Source: Arthrobacter sp. zg-Y820 | Lineage (GTDB): Bacteria; Actinomycetota; Actinomycetes; Actinomycetales; Micrococcaceae | Direction: 5' to 3' | Assembly (NCBI RefSeq): GCF_030142155.1 | Contig: NZ_CP126247.1 | Location: 2,666,001-2,730,000 of the forward strand | Length of the DNA: 64,000 nucleotides | Shown: positions 18,728 to 26,319 of the stretch, piece after piece | How positions within the stretch are numbered: position 1 is the stretch's first letter | Layout: the number at the start of each line of letters is the position of its first letter | Notes under the pieces: model-generated | The model's input: only the letters and a program-made list of their open reading frames with translations | The model's database searches: none | What the model was told of the DNA's origin: nothing | Translations under genes and position numbers: made by a program

Positions 18728-18893
18728 GGGGAACCGATCCCGCCGAAGCAGGCCCGGCCCCGCACTGCGAGCCGGCCCCGGAGCCACCGCTCCGAAACAA
18801 CCGGTGCGCACTTTGCACACTGCACACTTTGTACAGGGCATCGTCCTGTCGATGAGCAGGATCAGGCAGGCTGTACATCCCGCGGCGAACGGA

Positions 18894-18922
18894 TTGCACT
18901 GCAGAACCGCGCCGGTTAGGTT
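18894..18922 (+). promoter_or_regulatory. Promoter of the 2-oxoacid dehydrogenase operon (leaderless)
   Basis: TTGCAC (18894-18899), a 17-base spacer and TAGGTT (18917-18922) are followed seven bases later by the ATG at 18930. Transcription would begin at or next to the start codon. Confidence 0.6.
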
Positions 18923-18929
18923 TCGACAT

Positions 18930-20060
18930 ATGGTCCCAGTCACAACACAGGTTCCGGAACTTTCCGGTGACGAACTGCGCCGGCTCTATCGGCTGCTCAC
19001 CGCGGTGCGGCAGCTCGACCTGGCCGCCGTCGCCTGGCAGCGCCAAGGCATCATTCCCGGTTACGCGCCGGAGCTCGGGCAGGAGGCAGCCCAGGTGGGC
19101 AGCGCCTTCGCCATGGACACCAGCCGCGACTTCATCTTCCCCACGTACCGGGAAATGGGCACCGCGCTGACCCTGGGCGTGGACATGGTGCAGTACATGG
19201 CCACGCACCAGGCGTCCTGGCACGGCGGGCTGTACGATCCGGTGACCACCCGGCTGGCGCCCATCCAGGCAGTGGTGGGCGGGTCGGTGCTGCACGCCGT
19301 GGGCTGGGCTCACGGCCAGCGGCTGGCCGCGCAGGCAGACGCCACGCAGGCAGACGCCACGGCAGAGACCGCCCCTCCCGACGGCGCCCCCGCAACCGCC
19401 ACCCCGTCCGACGGCGAGCCGGACGCCGCCCCGGCAGCCGGCCTCCCGGCGGCGCTGACCTACTTCGGCGACGGAGCCAGCTCGCAGGGCGACGTCCACG
19501 AAGCCATGAACTTTGCCGCGGTGCTCAAGGCCCCCGTGGTCTTCTTCGTGCAGAACAACGGCTGGGCCATCTCGCTGCCCACTGAGGCTCAGGTGGCCGG
19601 CGGCCGTGTGGCGGCCCGCGCCGCGGGCTACGGCATGAAGTCCCTGACGGTGGACGGCAACGACGTCACCGCCGTCGTCCGCGCCACCCGTGAAGCGTTG
19701 GCCCACGCCAGGGCCGGCCACGGACCGGTGCTGATTGAGGCCATGACCTACCGGCGCGGCCCGCACTCCACCAGCGACGATCCCGGCCGCTACCGCACGC
19801 TGGATGAGGAACGGCGCGACGCCGGCGCCGATCCCGTCGCACTGCTGGCGGAGCAGCTCCTGGCGTCCGGCCACGCCGACTCCGACTTCCTGGACGCCGC
19901 GCAGGCCGACGCGCTGGCCGCCGCCGACACCGTCCGCGACGGAGTGCAGGCCCTGAGGCCGCGGCCCGGCTCGGAGATGTTCGAGTTTGTCTTCGCCGAA
20001 TCCACGCAGCAGCTGACAGATCAGGCCAGTGCCTGGCGGAAGGAATCCGAACATGACTGA
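18930..20060 (+). CDS. 2-oxoacid dehydrogenase E1 component, alpha subunit (TPP-dependent; PDH/BCKDH type)
   Basis: The 376-residue protein is the alpha half of the E1 decarboxylase that feeds an acyl group from pyruvate or a branched-chain 2-oxoacid to a lipoyl arm. TPP/Mg motif: YFGDGASSQGD near residue 178, then VQNNGWAIS. The C-terminal RRGPHSTSDDPGRYR motif is typical of PDH/BCKDH alpha chains. Residues about 134-172 form an Ala/Asp/Pro-rich insertion, partly made by a 15-bp duplication (19332-19346, 19347-19361), just ahead of the TPP motif. ATG 18930 fits the leaderless promoter; the frame is open upstream only through repeats. The next gene overlaps its stop by eight bases. Confidence 0.9.
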   Translation: MVPVTTQVPELSGDELRRLYRLLTAVRQLDLAAVAWQRQGIIPGYAPELGQEAAQVGSAFAMDTSRDFIFPTYREMGTALTLGVDMVQYMATHQASWHGGLYDPVTTRLAPIQAVVGGSVLHAVGWAHGQRLAAQADATQADATAETAPPDGAPATATPSDGEPDAAPAAGLPAALTYFGDGASSQGDVHEAMNFAAVLKAPVVFFVQNNGWAISLPTEAQVAGGRVAARAAGYGMKSLTVDGNDVTAVVRATREALAHARAGHGPVLIEAMTYRRGPHSTSDDPGRYRTLDEERRDAGADPVALLAEQLLASGHADSDFLDAAQADALAAADTVRDGVQALRPRPGSEMFEFVFAESTQQLTDQASAWRKESEHD

Positions 20061-21099
20061 CCAGATGACCGGCAGCTCGGACCTGGCCGCAGATTCCGGA
20101 ACCGCCGGCTCCGGCCCGGCAGTAACGTTGTCCATGCAGGCTGCCCTGATCCGCGCCCTGACCGAGATCATGGAGCAGAACCCGAGGGCGCTGATCCTGG
20201 GCGAGGACGTCGGCCGACTCGGCGGCGTCTTCCGCATCACCGACGGCCTGCAGCAGCGCTTCGGCGCCGACCGGGTCCTGGACACCCCGCTGGCTGAGTC
20301 GGGCATCCTCGGCATGTCGGTGGGACTGGCGATGGCCGGGTTCCATCCCATTCCCGAGGTGCAGTTCGACGGCTTTGCCTACCCCGCGGTGAACCAGATC
20401 GTGACCCAGCTGGCGCGAATGAACTACCGCAGCCGCGGAACCCTGCCCATGCCGGTCACGCTCCGGGTGCCCAGCTTCGGCGGGATCCGCGCCCCCGAGC
20501 ACCACGGCGAATCCCTCGAGGCGCTGTTTGCCCACGTTCCGGGCCTGAAAGTGGTTTCGCCGTCGAACCCGCACGAGGCCTACCACCTGCTCAAGTACGC
20601 CGCCGCTCGCCCCGATCCGGTAATTTTCATGGAGCCCAAGTCCCGCTACTGGCAGAAGGGCGAAGTTCTCCCGGCCGACGGCGGCTCTCCCCTAGGCTCC
20701 AAGGTGGTCCGTTCCGGCAAGCACGTCACGCTCATCGCCTGGGGGGCCATGGTGGCCCGCTGCCTGCAGGTGGCCGAGCTCGCGGCCGAGGACGGCATCG
20801 AGGTGGAAGTCCTGGACCTGCGCTGGCTCAAGCCGATCGACGCCGCCGGGCTGGCGGCGTCGGTGGCGCGGACGCGGCGCGCCGTCGTCGTGCACGAAGC
20901 GCCGCTGACCTCGGGACTCGGGGCGGAGGTCGCCGCGCTGGTGACCGAGCGCTGCTTCGGCACCCTGCGGGCGCCGGTTGAGCGGGTCACCGGATTCGAC
21001 GTACCGTATCCCTCAGGTGACCTGGAAGATGAATACATCCCGAACATTGACCGCATCCTGTTCGGGATCCAGCGAGTATTGGAGTATCGACGTGGCTGA
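20053..21099 (+). CDS. 2-oxoacid dehydrogenase E1 component, beta subunit
   Basis: The 348-residue protein pairs with the preceding alpha chain. Family segments are clear: LGEDVGRLGGVFRIT, DTPLAESGILGMSVGLAMAG-type core, EVQFDGFAYPAVNQI and GGIRAPEHHGES, where the catalytic His of the E1 beta chain lies. The C-terminal transketolase domain ends FDVPYPSGDLEDEYIPN. I chose ATG 20053 (AAGGA upstream), which overlaps the alpha gene by eight bases; a frame beginning at 20029 is less likely. It overlaps the lipoyl-protein gene by eight bases, so all are coupled. Confidence 0.92.
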   Translation: MTDQMTGSSDLAADSGTAGSGPAVTLSMQAALIRALTEIMEQNPRALILGEDVGRLGGVFRITDGLQQRFGADRVLDTPLAESGILGMSVGLAMAGFHPIPEVQFDGFAYPAVNQIVTQLARMNYRSRGTLPMPVTLRVPSFGGIRAPEHHGESLEALFAHVPGLKVVSPSNPHEAYHLLKYAAARPDPVIFMEPKSRYWQKGEVLPADGGSPLGSKVVRSGKHVTLIAWGAMVARCLQVAELAAEDGIEVEVLDLRWLKPIDAAGLAASVARTRRAVVVHEAPLTSGLGAEVAALVTERCFGTLRAPVERVTGFDVPYPSGDLEDEYIPNIDRILFGIQRVLEYRRG

Positions 21100-21421
21100 A
21101 ATCCCCTTTCCCCTGCCGGACCTCGGCGAAGGCCTGATTGAGGCCACCGTGCTGGAATGGCTGGTGGCCGAGGGCGATCAGGTGGAACGGAACCAGCCGC
21201 TCGTGGAGGTGGAAACCTCCAAGTCAGCGGTCGAGCTGCCGTCACCGCAGGCGGGCCGGGTAGCCCGCACCTACGGATCGCCGGGCGAGAAGATCAACGT
21301 CGGTGAACCGCTGATCATCTTCGAGGTGCCGGACAACACCGCGGGCATCGTGGGAACCGTACCGCAGGAGGCACCGGCGCGCCGCCGCTTCCGCCTGACC
21401 GCGGCACTGGACGAGGACTAA
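21092..21421 (+). CDS. Stand-alone lipoyl-domain protein (truncated E2-like)
   Basis: This 109-residue protein is one complete lipoyl domain: PLPDLGEGLIEATVLEW at the N-terminus and ETSKSAVELP with the lipoylated Lys at residue 44. A short basic tail (APARRRFRL) follows and the chain stops. A normal E2 would continue with a subunit-binding domain and a catalytic acyltransferase core of about 230 residues; neither is present, and the three bases after the stop lead into a different gene. The start is GTG 21092 with GGAG upstream, overlapping the E1-beta gene by eight bases. It can receive an acyl group from E1 but cannot itself form a 24- or 60-mer core. Confidence 0.85.
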   Translation: MAEIPFPLPDLGEGLIEATVLEWLVAEGDQVERNQPLVEVETSKSAVELPSPQAGRVARTYGSPGEKINVGEPLIIFEVPDNTAGIVGTVPQEAPARRRFRLTAALDED

Positions 21422-21424
21422 GCC

Positions 21425-22222
21425 ATGGAACTGAGGACACACACCGTCGAGGGCACCGATCCGCAGCTTTTCGCCGAAATCATAACGCCCGACGACGGCG
21501 GCGCCGCCTCCCGGCCGATCCTCCTGCTGCACGGCTTCGCCTCCTCGTCGCAGCTGAACTGGCACGATTCCGGCTGGATCGGCGCCCTGACCGCCGCGGG
21601 GCGGACGGTGCTCACCGTGGACCTGCCGGGGCACGGCCGAAGCGCCGCGCCCGCGGATCTGGACGCCTACCGTCCCAGCCGGATCCGCGCGGACCTGCTG
21701 CAGCTGCTGATGGACGCCGGAGTGCTTCCACTGGCCGCCGACGATCCGGCAACCGGCGTTGACATCATCGGATATTCGCTGGGGTCCCGGCTGGCCTGGG
21801 AGTTCGGCGCCACCCAGCCGGAACTGGTGCACCGCATGGTCCTCGGCGGACCCGGCAGCGGCGATCCGCTGGCGGACTTCGACTTCTCCGCAGCCCGGGA
21901 GAACCTGGCGGGAGGCGGAGCGGTGGCCGATGAAACCACTGCCGAACTGCTGCGCATGGCCACCCTCGTTCCCGGCAACGACGTGCCTGCCCTGCTGAAC
22001 ATGGTCGAGGCCGCCAAGGAAGAGCCGTTTGTCCCCGCGGAGGCCGTCCCCGCCATGCCGCTGCTGCTGGTGGCCGGGGACCGGGACATTCTCGCAGCGG
22101 GCGCCCCGGAGCTGGCGGCTCTGTCCGGACAGGCCGAGCTGCTGTGGCTGCCGGGACGGACCCACGCCAACGCCGTGACGTCCCGGGCCTTCAAGCAGGC
22201 GGCCATCAACTTCCTGGCCTAG
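21425..22222 (+). CDS. Alpha/beta hydrolase, operon partner of the lipoyl protein
   Basis: A 265-residue hydrolase with a full catalytic triad: nucleophile Ser118 in GYSLG, Asp219 or Asp221 in AGDRDI and His247 in GRTHAN. The oxyanion segment HGFASSSQLNW is also present. The ATG lies three bases after the lipoyl-protein stop, so it is the fourth cistron of the E1/lipoyl operon. In acetoin-cleaving systems the E2 protein AcoC is a lipoyl domain fused to an alpha/beta-hydrolase-fold domain; this pair looks like AcoC split in two. An unrelated esterase or thioesterase role is possible. Confidence 0.82.
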   Translation: MELRTHTVEGTDPQLFAEIITPDDGGAASRPILLLHGFASSSQLNWHDSGWIGALTAAGRTVLTVDLPGHGRSAAPADLDAYRPSRIRADLLQLLMDAGVLPLAADDPATGVDIIGYSLGSRLAWEFGATQPELVHRMVLGGPGSGDPLADFDFSAARENLAGGGAVADETTAELLRMATLVPGNDVPALLNMVEAAKEEPFVPAEAVPAMPLLLVAGDRDILAAGAPELAALSGQAELLWLPGRTHANAVTSRAFKQAAINFLA

Positions 22223-22456
22223 CCGCGTCCAGGGACCGCCCCAGCCTCCTCCAGTGAGAAGACACATAATTACGGCTTGATAAAGCCGCGCCCGCCTCCC
22301 GGGATCCGCCGCTGGCGCAGGATAGGGTGGAATGGTGAGTGGGGCAGGACCGAATTAATCAGGCGGCTGATCAATTCCCCCTCCGGTGGTGAGCAACAGA
22401 CCCGGACCCTCCTGCCCATTTCTTCTTTCTTCGACACACCCTCTAGGAGGACACCC

Positions 22457-23404
22457 GTGGATGTACTCCTTGGGAAGCGCTACCGGACCACCGAGCTCAT
22501 CGGTTCGGGCGGCGCTGCCTCCGTTTACCGGGCGGCCGATGAGCACCTGGGGCGGGAAGTGGCGGTCAAGCTATTCCATCCCAGCGTTAACGACGACGAC
22601 GAGAACCGCCGCCAGCAGACCGAAATCCTCCTGCTGGCCACTCTGAACCACCCCGGCCTGGTCACCCTGCTGGACGCCGGCACCCTGGAGGACGACGACG
22701 GACGCCTCTCCACCTTCCTGGTCATGGAGCTCGTGGACGGCCCGGACCTGCGCCGCACGCTGAAATCCGGACCGCTGGGCCCCATCGCCACAGCTTCCCT
22801 GGGCGCCGATTTGGCCGACGCCCTGAACTATGTGCACTCCAACGCCGTGATTCACCGGGACGTCAAGCCCGCAAACATCCTCCTGTATCCGCAGGCCGAG
22901 AACGATACGCGCCTCTATCCCAAGCTCACCGACTTCGGCATCGCACGGATGACTGAGGCAACGATGGCCACGGCGCACGGCGCCACCATCGGCACCGCCA
23001 ATTACCTCAGCCCGGAACAGGCTTTGGCCGGAGCGGTGGATCCGCGGACCGACATCTACTCCCTCGGGCTGGTGCTGCTCGAATGCCTCACCGGCGAAAA
23101 GGCGTTCCCCGGCCCGATCGTGGAGTCCGCCGTCGCACGCCTGGTCCGTGACCCGGAGGTGCCCGCGGAGCTCGGCTCCGACTGGGTTGAACTGCTGCGC
23201 GCCATGACCGCCCGAACCGTCGACGCCCGGCCGGACGCCCATGACGCCGCCGCGGCGCTGCGGGGCTTCGGCATGGAAGCCGAAGCCCCGCACAGCCCGG
23301 ACTCTCCGGCGGATTCCGGGCCCGACGACGCCGTAACCGGCGGTGTCACCACCGGCAACATCTACATTCCGCTCCCGCCGGCCCACGCTCCCAGCCTGGG
23401 CTAG
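22457..23404 (+). CDS. Soluble serine/threonine protein kinase (PknB-like catalytic domain)
   Basis: The 315-residue protein is a complete Hanks-type kinase: glycine loop IGSGGAASVYRA near residues 15-26, VAVKLF Lys, HRDVKPANI catalytic loop, DFGIAR magnesium motif and GTANYLSPEQ activation segment. After the kinase domain there is only a Pro/Asp-rich tail, with no membrane helix or PASTA repeats, so it should be cytoplasmic. Start GTG 22457 follows AGGAGG at ideal spacing; the frame is open further upstream without signals. It has its own 230-base upstream gap and is not clearly part of the dehydrogenase operon. Confidence 0.92.
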   Translation: MDVLLGKRYRTTELIGSGGAASVYRAADEHLGREVAVKLFHPSVNDDDENRRQQTEILLLATLNHPGLVTLLDAGTLEDDDGRLSTFLVMELVDGPDLRRTLKSGPLGPIATASLGADLADALNYVHSNAVIHRDVKPANILLYPQAENDTRLYPKLTDFGIARMTEATMATAHGATIGTANYLSPEQALAGAVDPRTDIYSLGLVLLECLTGEKAFPGPIVESAVARLVRDPEVPAELGSDWVELLRAMTARTVDARPDAHDAAAALRGFGMEAEAPHSPDSPADSGPDDAVTGGVTTGNIYIPLPPAHAPSLG

Positions 23405-23454
23405 ACCCGCTCCCGCAGGGATCGGCCGGCAGGGCAGCACACGGACAAAACGAA

Positions 23455-23482
23455 GCCCGGACCGGGTGCTCCCGGTCCGGGC
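23455..23482. terminator. Terminator between kinase and small acidic protein genes
   Basis: A 12-bp perfect stem (23455-23466 with 23471-23482) and TGCT loop. On the - strand it is followed by TTCGTTTTG, on the + strand by TCCTGCG, so it serves best the - strand gene but may stop both. Confidence 0.7.
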
Positions 23483-23503
23483 TCCTGCGTAGCGTTCTGC
23501 GGG

Positions 23504-23677
23504 CTACTTGGATCCGCCCTCGGCGGATTCCTGGTCTTCCTCGGGCTCAAAGTTCGACGCTTCATCGGTGGACGCCGCGGCCACGCCATCCTTGGTGTCA
23601 GGAATGGTCCCCTCGGGTCCCGTTGTCTTCTCGCCGTCCTTGGAGTGATCCTCGTTGGCGTTCTTTTCGCTGCCCAT
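23504..23677 (-). CDS. Small acidic protein, 57 residues, unknown function
   Basis: ATG 23677 has GAGGAG at good spacing; the frame open to 23773 has none. The product (start MGSEKNANEDHSKDGEK, end EPEEDQESAEGGSK) is rich in Asp, Glu, Ser and Gly, with no predicted core or membrane segment, so it is probably disordered. It lies convergent to the kinase gene and has a terminator downstream. It contains several Thr and Ser residues in acidic surroundings; being a substrate of the neighbouring kinase is a guess. I do not recognise a family. Confidence 0.65.
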   Translation of the reverse strand: MGSEKNANEDHSKDGEKTTGPEGTIPDTKDGVAAASTDEASNFEPEEDQESAEGGSK

Positions 23678-23800
23678 GGTGGGTCTCCTCATCCGCTGCG
23701 TCTCCGCCGAAAATTCCGGCGCTTCCTTCGATACTAAGCCACCTGAGGGCTCGCCCGACAGCGGGACCGGCACCCGGCACGCCGCGGCCGAGCGTGGACG

Positions 23801-25423
23801 TCACGGGGCGAAGACCACTTCGGCAGCGACTGAGACCTCCAGCAGCAGCGGCGCTCCATTCGTGGTGGCGGGGCCGGCCAGGACCGCGAGCTCGGCTTCC
23901 AGCGCGGAGAACTCCGTGACTCGGCGGGCCGGAACTCCCAGGCCTTCGGCGAGGGTGGCAACGGAGATCTGCGGAAACGCCGGCCACGGCGCCTTGCCTC
24001 CGCGCTTGTCGGCCAGCCTGTCCATTACCGCGTAGCTGCCGTTGGCCAGGACGATGAAGACCACCGGGACTCCCCGTTCCGCGGCCGTCCAAAGTGATTG
24101 GATGGCGTAGAGCGAGGACCCGTCGCCGACCACCGCAACCACCGTCCTCCCTGGCAGGCCCATCTTGAGTCCGATGGCGGCCGGCAGCGCGAACCCCAAC
24201 CCGCCCATCGCCGCCGAGACGAACCCCAAGGGGGCCTGCGCCGGCACCATCGCCTGCAGCGCCGGGCGGGACGACGGCGCCTCCTCGACGAGGACGGCGT
24301 CCCGGGGCAGGTACCGTGCCAGCAGCTCGAAAACGTGCGCCGCCCGCAGTGCCTCCCCCTCCGCCGGCGGGTCCAAACGAAACGCCGCAGCCGGGGCTGC
24401 CGCGGCTGCGGGCCGCGCCGGGCGCCGGAGGGGCATCTGCTCCGCAAGCAGACGGGAAATGCCGGCCACCAGCACCGCGGGATCGCCGACAAGCGCGAGG
24501 TCTGCGGGTGAACGGTTGGCCTCTGCGGCGTCGGCGGTCAGCACCACTATGCGGGTTTGTTCCGGCACGAGCGGTCCCTCGGCATAGGGGTATTGCCGGA
24601 TGGCTGCGGTGCCGGCGACGAGCAGCACGTCATGGCCCGACAGCGCGGCACGCACCCGGGGACGGTCTGCCGGAAGCTGCCCCTGATACAGCGGATGTGT
24701 CTGAGGAAAGCCTGCCCGGGCCCCGAAGGGCTCGATCCAGACCGGGGCCTGAAGAGTTTCGGCCAGCTCCGTCAGGGCTGCCCAGCCGGCTTCGGTGTCG
24801 TTTCCCGCGCCGGCCAGGATCGCCGGATTGTGAGCGGCTGCGAGCATGGCGGCGACCTCCGCGGCGGCCGCAGGCAGTCCGGGCGGAGCAAGGACGACGC
24901 GCCCGGCTGCCGCCGCAGCATGCGGCTCCATCGGTTCATCCCAGTCCCCCATCGGCACAATGACCAGGACGGGACCGGACCCCTGCTCGGCCCGCAGCGC
25001 AGCCCGCGATACCGCCGACGGGACATCTGCGGCCCGGACCGGGGACAAAATCTCCAGCGGATAGTTTCCTGCCAGCCCGTCCAGCTGCCCGGTAAGGAAC
25101 GGCTCCAGGGCCAGATGCCGGCGGTCCTGTTGGCCCACCATGACCACCAGCGGCGCCCGGTTTACCCGCGCCGTGGCGATGGCGCCAACCGCGTTGCCCA
25201 GCCCCGCGGTAGTATGCAGCAGCGCGAAAGCGCAGCGTCCCGTCGCCAGGGCGTAGCCGGTTGCCATGCCCACCACCGATCCTTCATGCAGGGCAAGAAT
25301 GAAGTCGAAGTCATCCGGCAGGTCGACCAGGAACGGCACTTCGGTGGAACCCGGATTCGAGAACAATGTGGTGAGGCCGCGAAGCCGCATCACGTCAAAG
25401 GTTTCCTCCCTGACGGTCTTCAT
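23801..25423 (-). CDS. TPP-dependent decarboxylase, benzoylformate-decarboxylase-like
   Basis: The 540-residue protein has the three-domain fold of TPP decarboxylases. It aligns with benzoylformate decarboxylase: Ser26 in NPGSTEVPF, the cofactor-activating Glu47 (LHEGSVVG) and His70 (LLHTTAG) fall at the same numbers, and the TPP/Mg motif is VVGDGSS...LANGSYAV. The second active-site His of the classic enzyme (His281, in FRYHQY) is not seen in the corresponding stretch IRQYPYAEG, so the substrate may differ. It is the last gene of an ABC importer operon, overlapping the ATPase gene by four bases, which suggests that it decarboxylates an imported 2-oxoacid or its product. Confidence 0.85.
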   Translation of the reverse strand: MKTVREETFDVMRLRGLTTLFSNPGSTEVPFLVDLPDDFDFILALHEGSVVGMATGYALATGRCAFALLHTTAGLGNAVGAIATARVNRAPLVVMVGQQDRRHLALEPFLTGQLDGLAGNYPLEILSPVRAADVPSAVSRAALRAEQGSGPVLVIVPMGDWDEPMEPHAAAAAGRVVLAPPGLPAAAAEVAAMLAAAHNPAILAGAGNDTEAGWAALTELAETLQAPVWIEPFGARAGFPQTHPLYQGQLPADRPRVRAALSGHDVLLVAGTAAIRQYPYAEGPLVPEQTRIVVLTADAAEANRSPADLALVGDPAVLVAGISRLLAEQMPLRRPARPAAAAAPAAAFRLDPPAEGEALRAAHVFELLARYLPRDAVLVEEAPSSRPALQAMVPAQAPLGFVSAAMGGLGFALPAAIGLKMGLPGRTVVAVVGDGSSLYAIQSLWTAAERGVPVVFIVLANGSYAVMDRLADKRGGKAPWPAFPQISVATLAEGLGVPARRVTEFSALEAELAVLAGPATTNGAPLLLEVSVAAEVVFAP

Positions 25424-26319
25424 TGGCGGACCGCGCTTTCGCCGCCCGTGCCAGAGCCGGGCAGCACGGGTCGGCCGCCGCCCCCGCCGTCGGCTTTGCC
25501 TGCCCGGGAGCCGCCCGCGTTGTGCTTGGCTAGCTGGATCTGCTCGTAAACGTGGTTGCGCAGTTCGACGAACCGCGGCAGCGAGCGGGTGGTGAGCTGG
25601 TCCCGCTCAGCAGGCAGGTCGATGAGGATATCCTCCTGCACCACGGTGGGCGAACTGGAGAGGACGACCACCCGTTCACCCAAGTACACGGACTCATCGA
25701 TGTCGTGGGTGACGAACAGGATGGTTACCCCCAGCTTTGCCCAGATACTCCGAACCAGGTCCTCCAGATCGGCACGGGTCTGCGCATCGACGGCGGCAAA
25801 GGGCTCATCCATCAGCAGGACCTTGGGCTGATACGCGACCGCCCGGGCAATGGCCACCCGCTGCTGCATACCGCCGGAGAGCTGCCACGGGTAGCTGGTG
25901 GGCACATGGTCCAGCCCGACCGCCTGCAGGGCGTCATCGACCAGCCGTGTGCGCTCGGCCTTGGGCATCCCGGCGGTCTTGAGCGGCAGCTCGACGTTGG
26001 CCCGCACCGTCATCCAGGGAAAGAGGCTGCGTCCGTACTCCTGAAAGACGACGGCCATGTCCTTGGGCGGATCGGTGATCTTTCTGCCTTCCAGGACCAC
26101 CTCCCCCGAGGTAGCTGCCATGAGGCCGGCGATGATCTTCAGCAGCGTGGTCTTGCCGCTGCCCGACGGGCCGACAAGACAGACCAGCTCCCCGGGGCGG
26201 AGATCGAAGGTAAGGTTCCGCACCGCTTCCACCTCACCGGCGTCGACCTTGTAGATCTTCTGAATGCCGCGGACTTCCAGCAGCGGCTTTCCAGCCGCCT
26301 CCGGGGAGTTATTCTGCAT
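25420..26319 (-). CDS. ABC transporter ATPase, nitrate/sulfonate/taurine type (SsuB/TauB-like)
   Basis: A 299-residue ATPase with Walker A GPSGSGKTTLL, Q-loop FQEYGRSLFPW, signature LSGGMQQRVAIARA and Walker B VLLMDEPFAAVD. The order and FQEYGRSLFPWMTV wording are those of the NitT/TauT family that imports sulfonates, nitrate, thiamine precursors or aromatic acids. The C-terminal 40 residues are Gly/Ser-rich. It overlaps its permease gene by 11 bases and the decarboxylase gene by four. Confidence 0.92.
   Translation of the reverse strand: MQNNSPEAAGKPLLEVRGIQKIYKVDAGEVEAVRNLTFDLRPGELVCLVGPSGSGKTTLLKIIAGLMAATSGEVVLEGRKITDPPKDMAVVFQEYGRSLFPWMTVRANVELPLKTAGMPKAERTRLVDDALQAVGLDHVPTSYPWQLSGGMQQRVAIARAVAYQPKVLLMDEPFAAVDAQTRADLEDLVRSIWAKLGVTILFVTHDIDESVYLGERVVVLSSSPTVVQEDILIDLPAERDQLTTRSLPRFVELRNHVYEQIQLAKHNAGGSRAGKADGGGGGRPVLPGSGTGGESAVRQ

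Larger units (their letters stand above)
18462..18929. other. Non-coding region upstream of E1-alpha gene
   Basis: This 468-base gap holds the candidate promoter of the small basic protein, the four-copy repeat at 18590-18727, a tandem TGCACAC pair (18814-18827) and the E1-alpha promoter (18894-18922). Frames through it on the + strand are translated from repeats and have no ribosome site. Confidence 0.6.

Noticed and set aside
18600..20351. Long open frame on the - strand across the E1 genes
   Set aside because: It is an antisense shadow caused by high-GC codon bias; its product is low-complexity and lacks a start signal. The + strand frames carry conserved TPP enzyme motifs.
21092..22222. 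Frameshift splitting a normal E2 gene
   Set aside because: The downstream gene is a complete alpha/beta hydrolase with its own start, not an E2 acyltransferase core, and no other frame shows core motifs.
22223..22456. N-terminal extension of the kinase gene
   Set aside because: The frame is open but lacks kinase-like sequence, while AGGAGG with ideal spacing marks GTG 22457 as the start.
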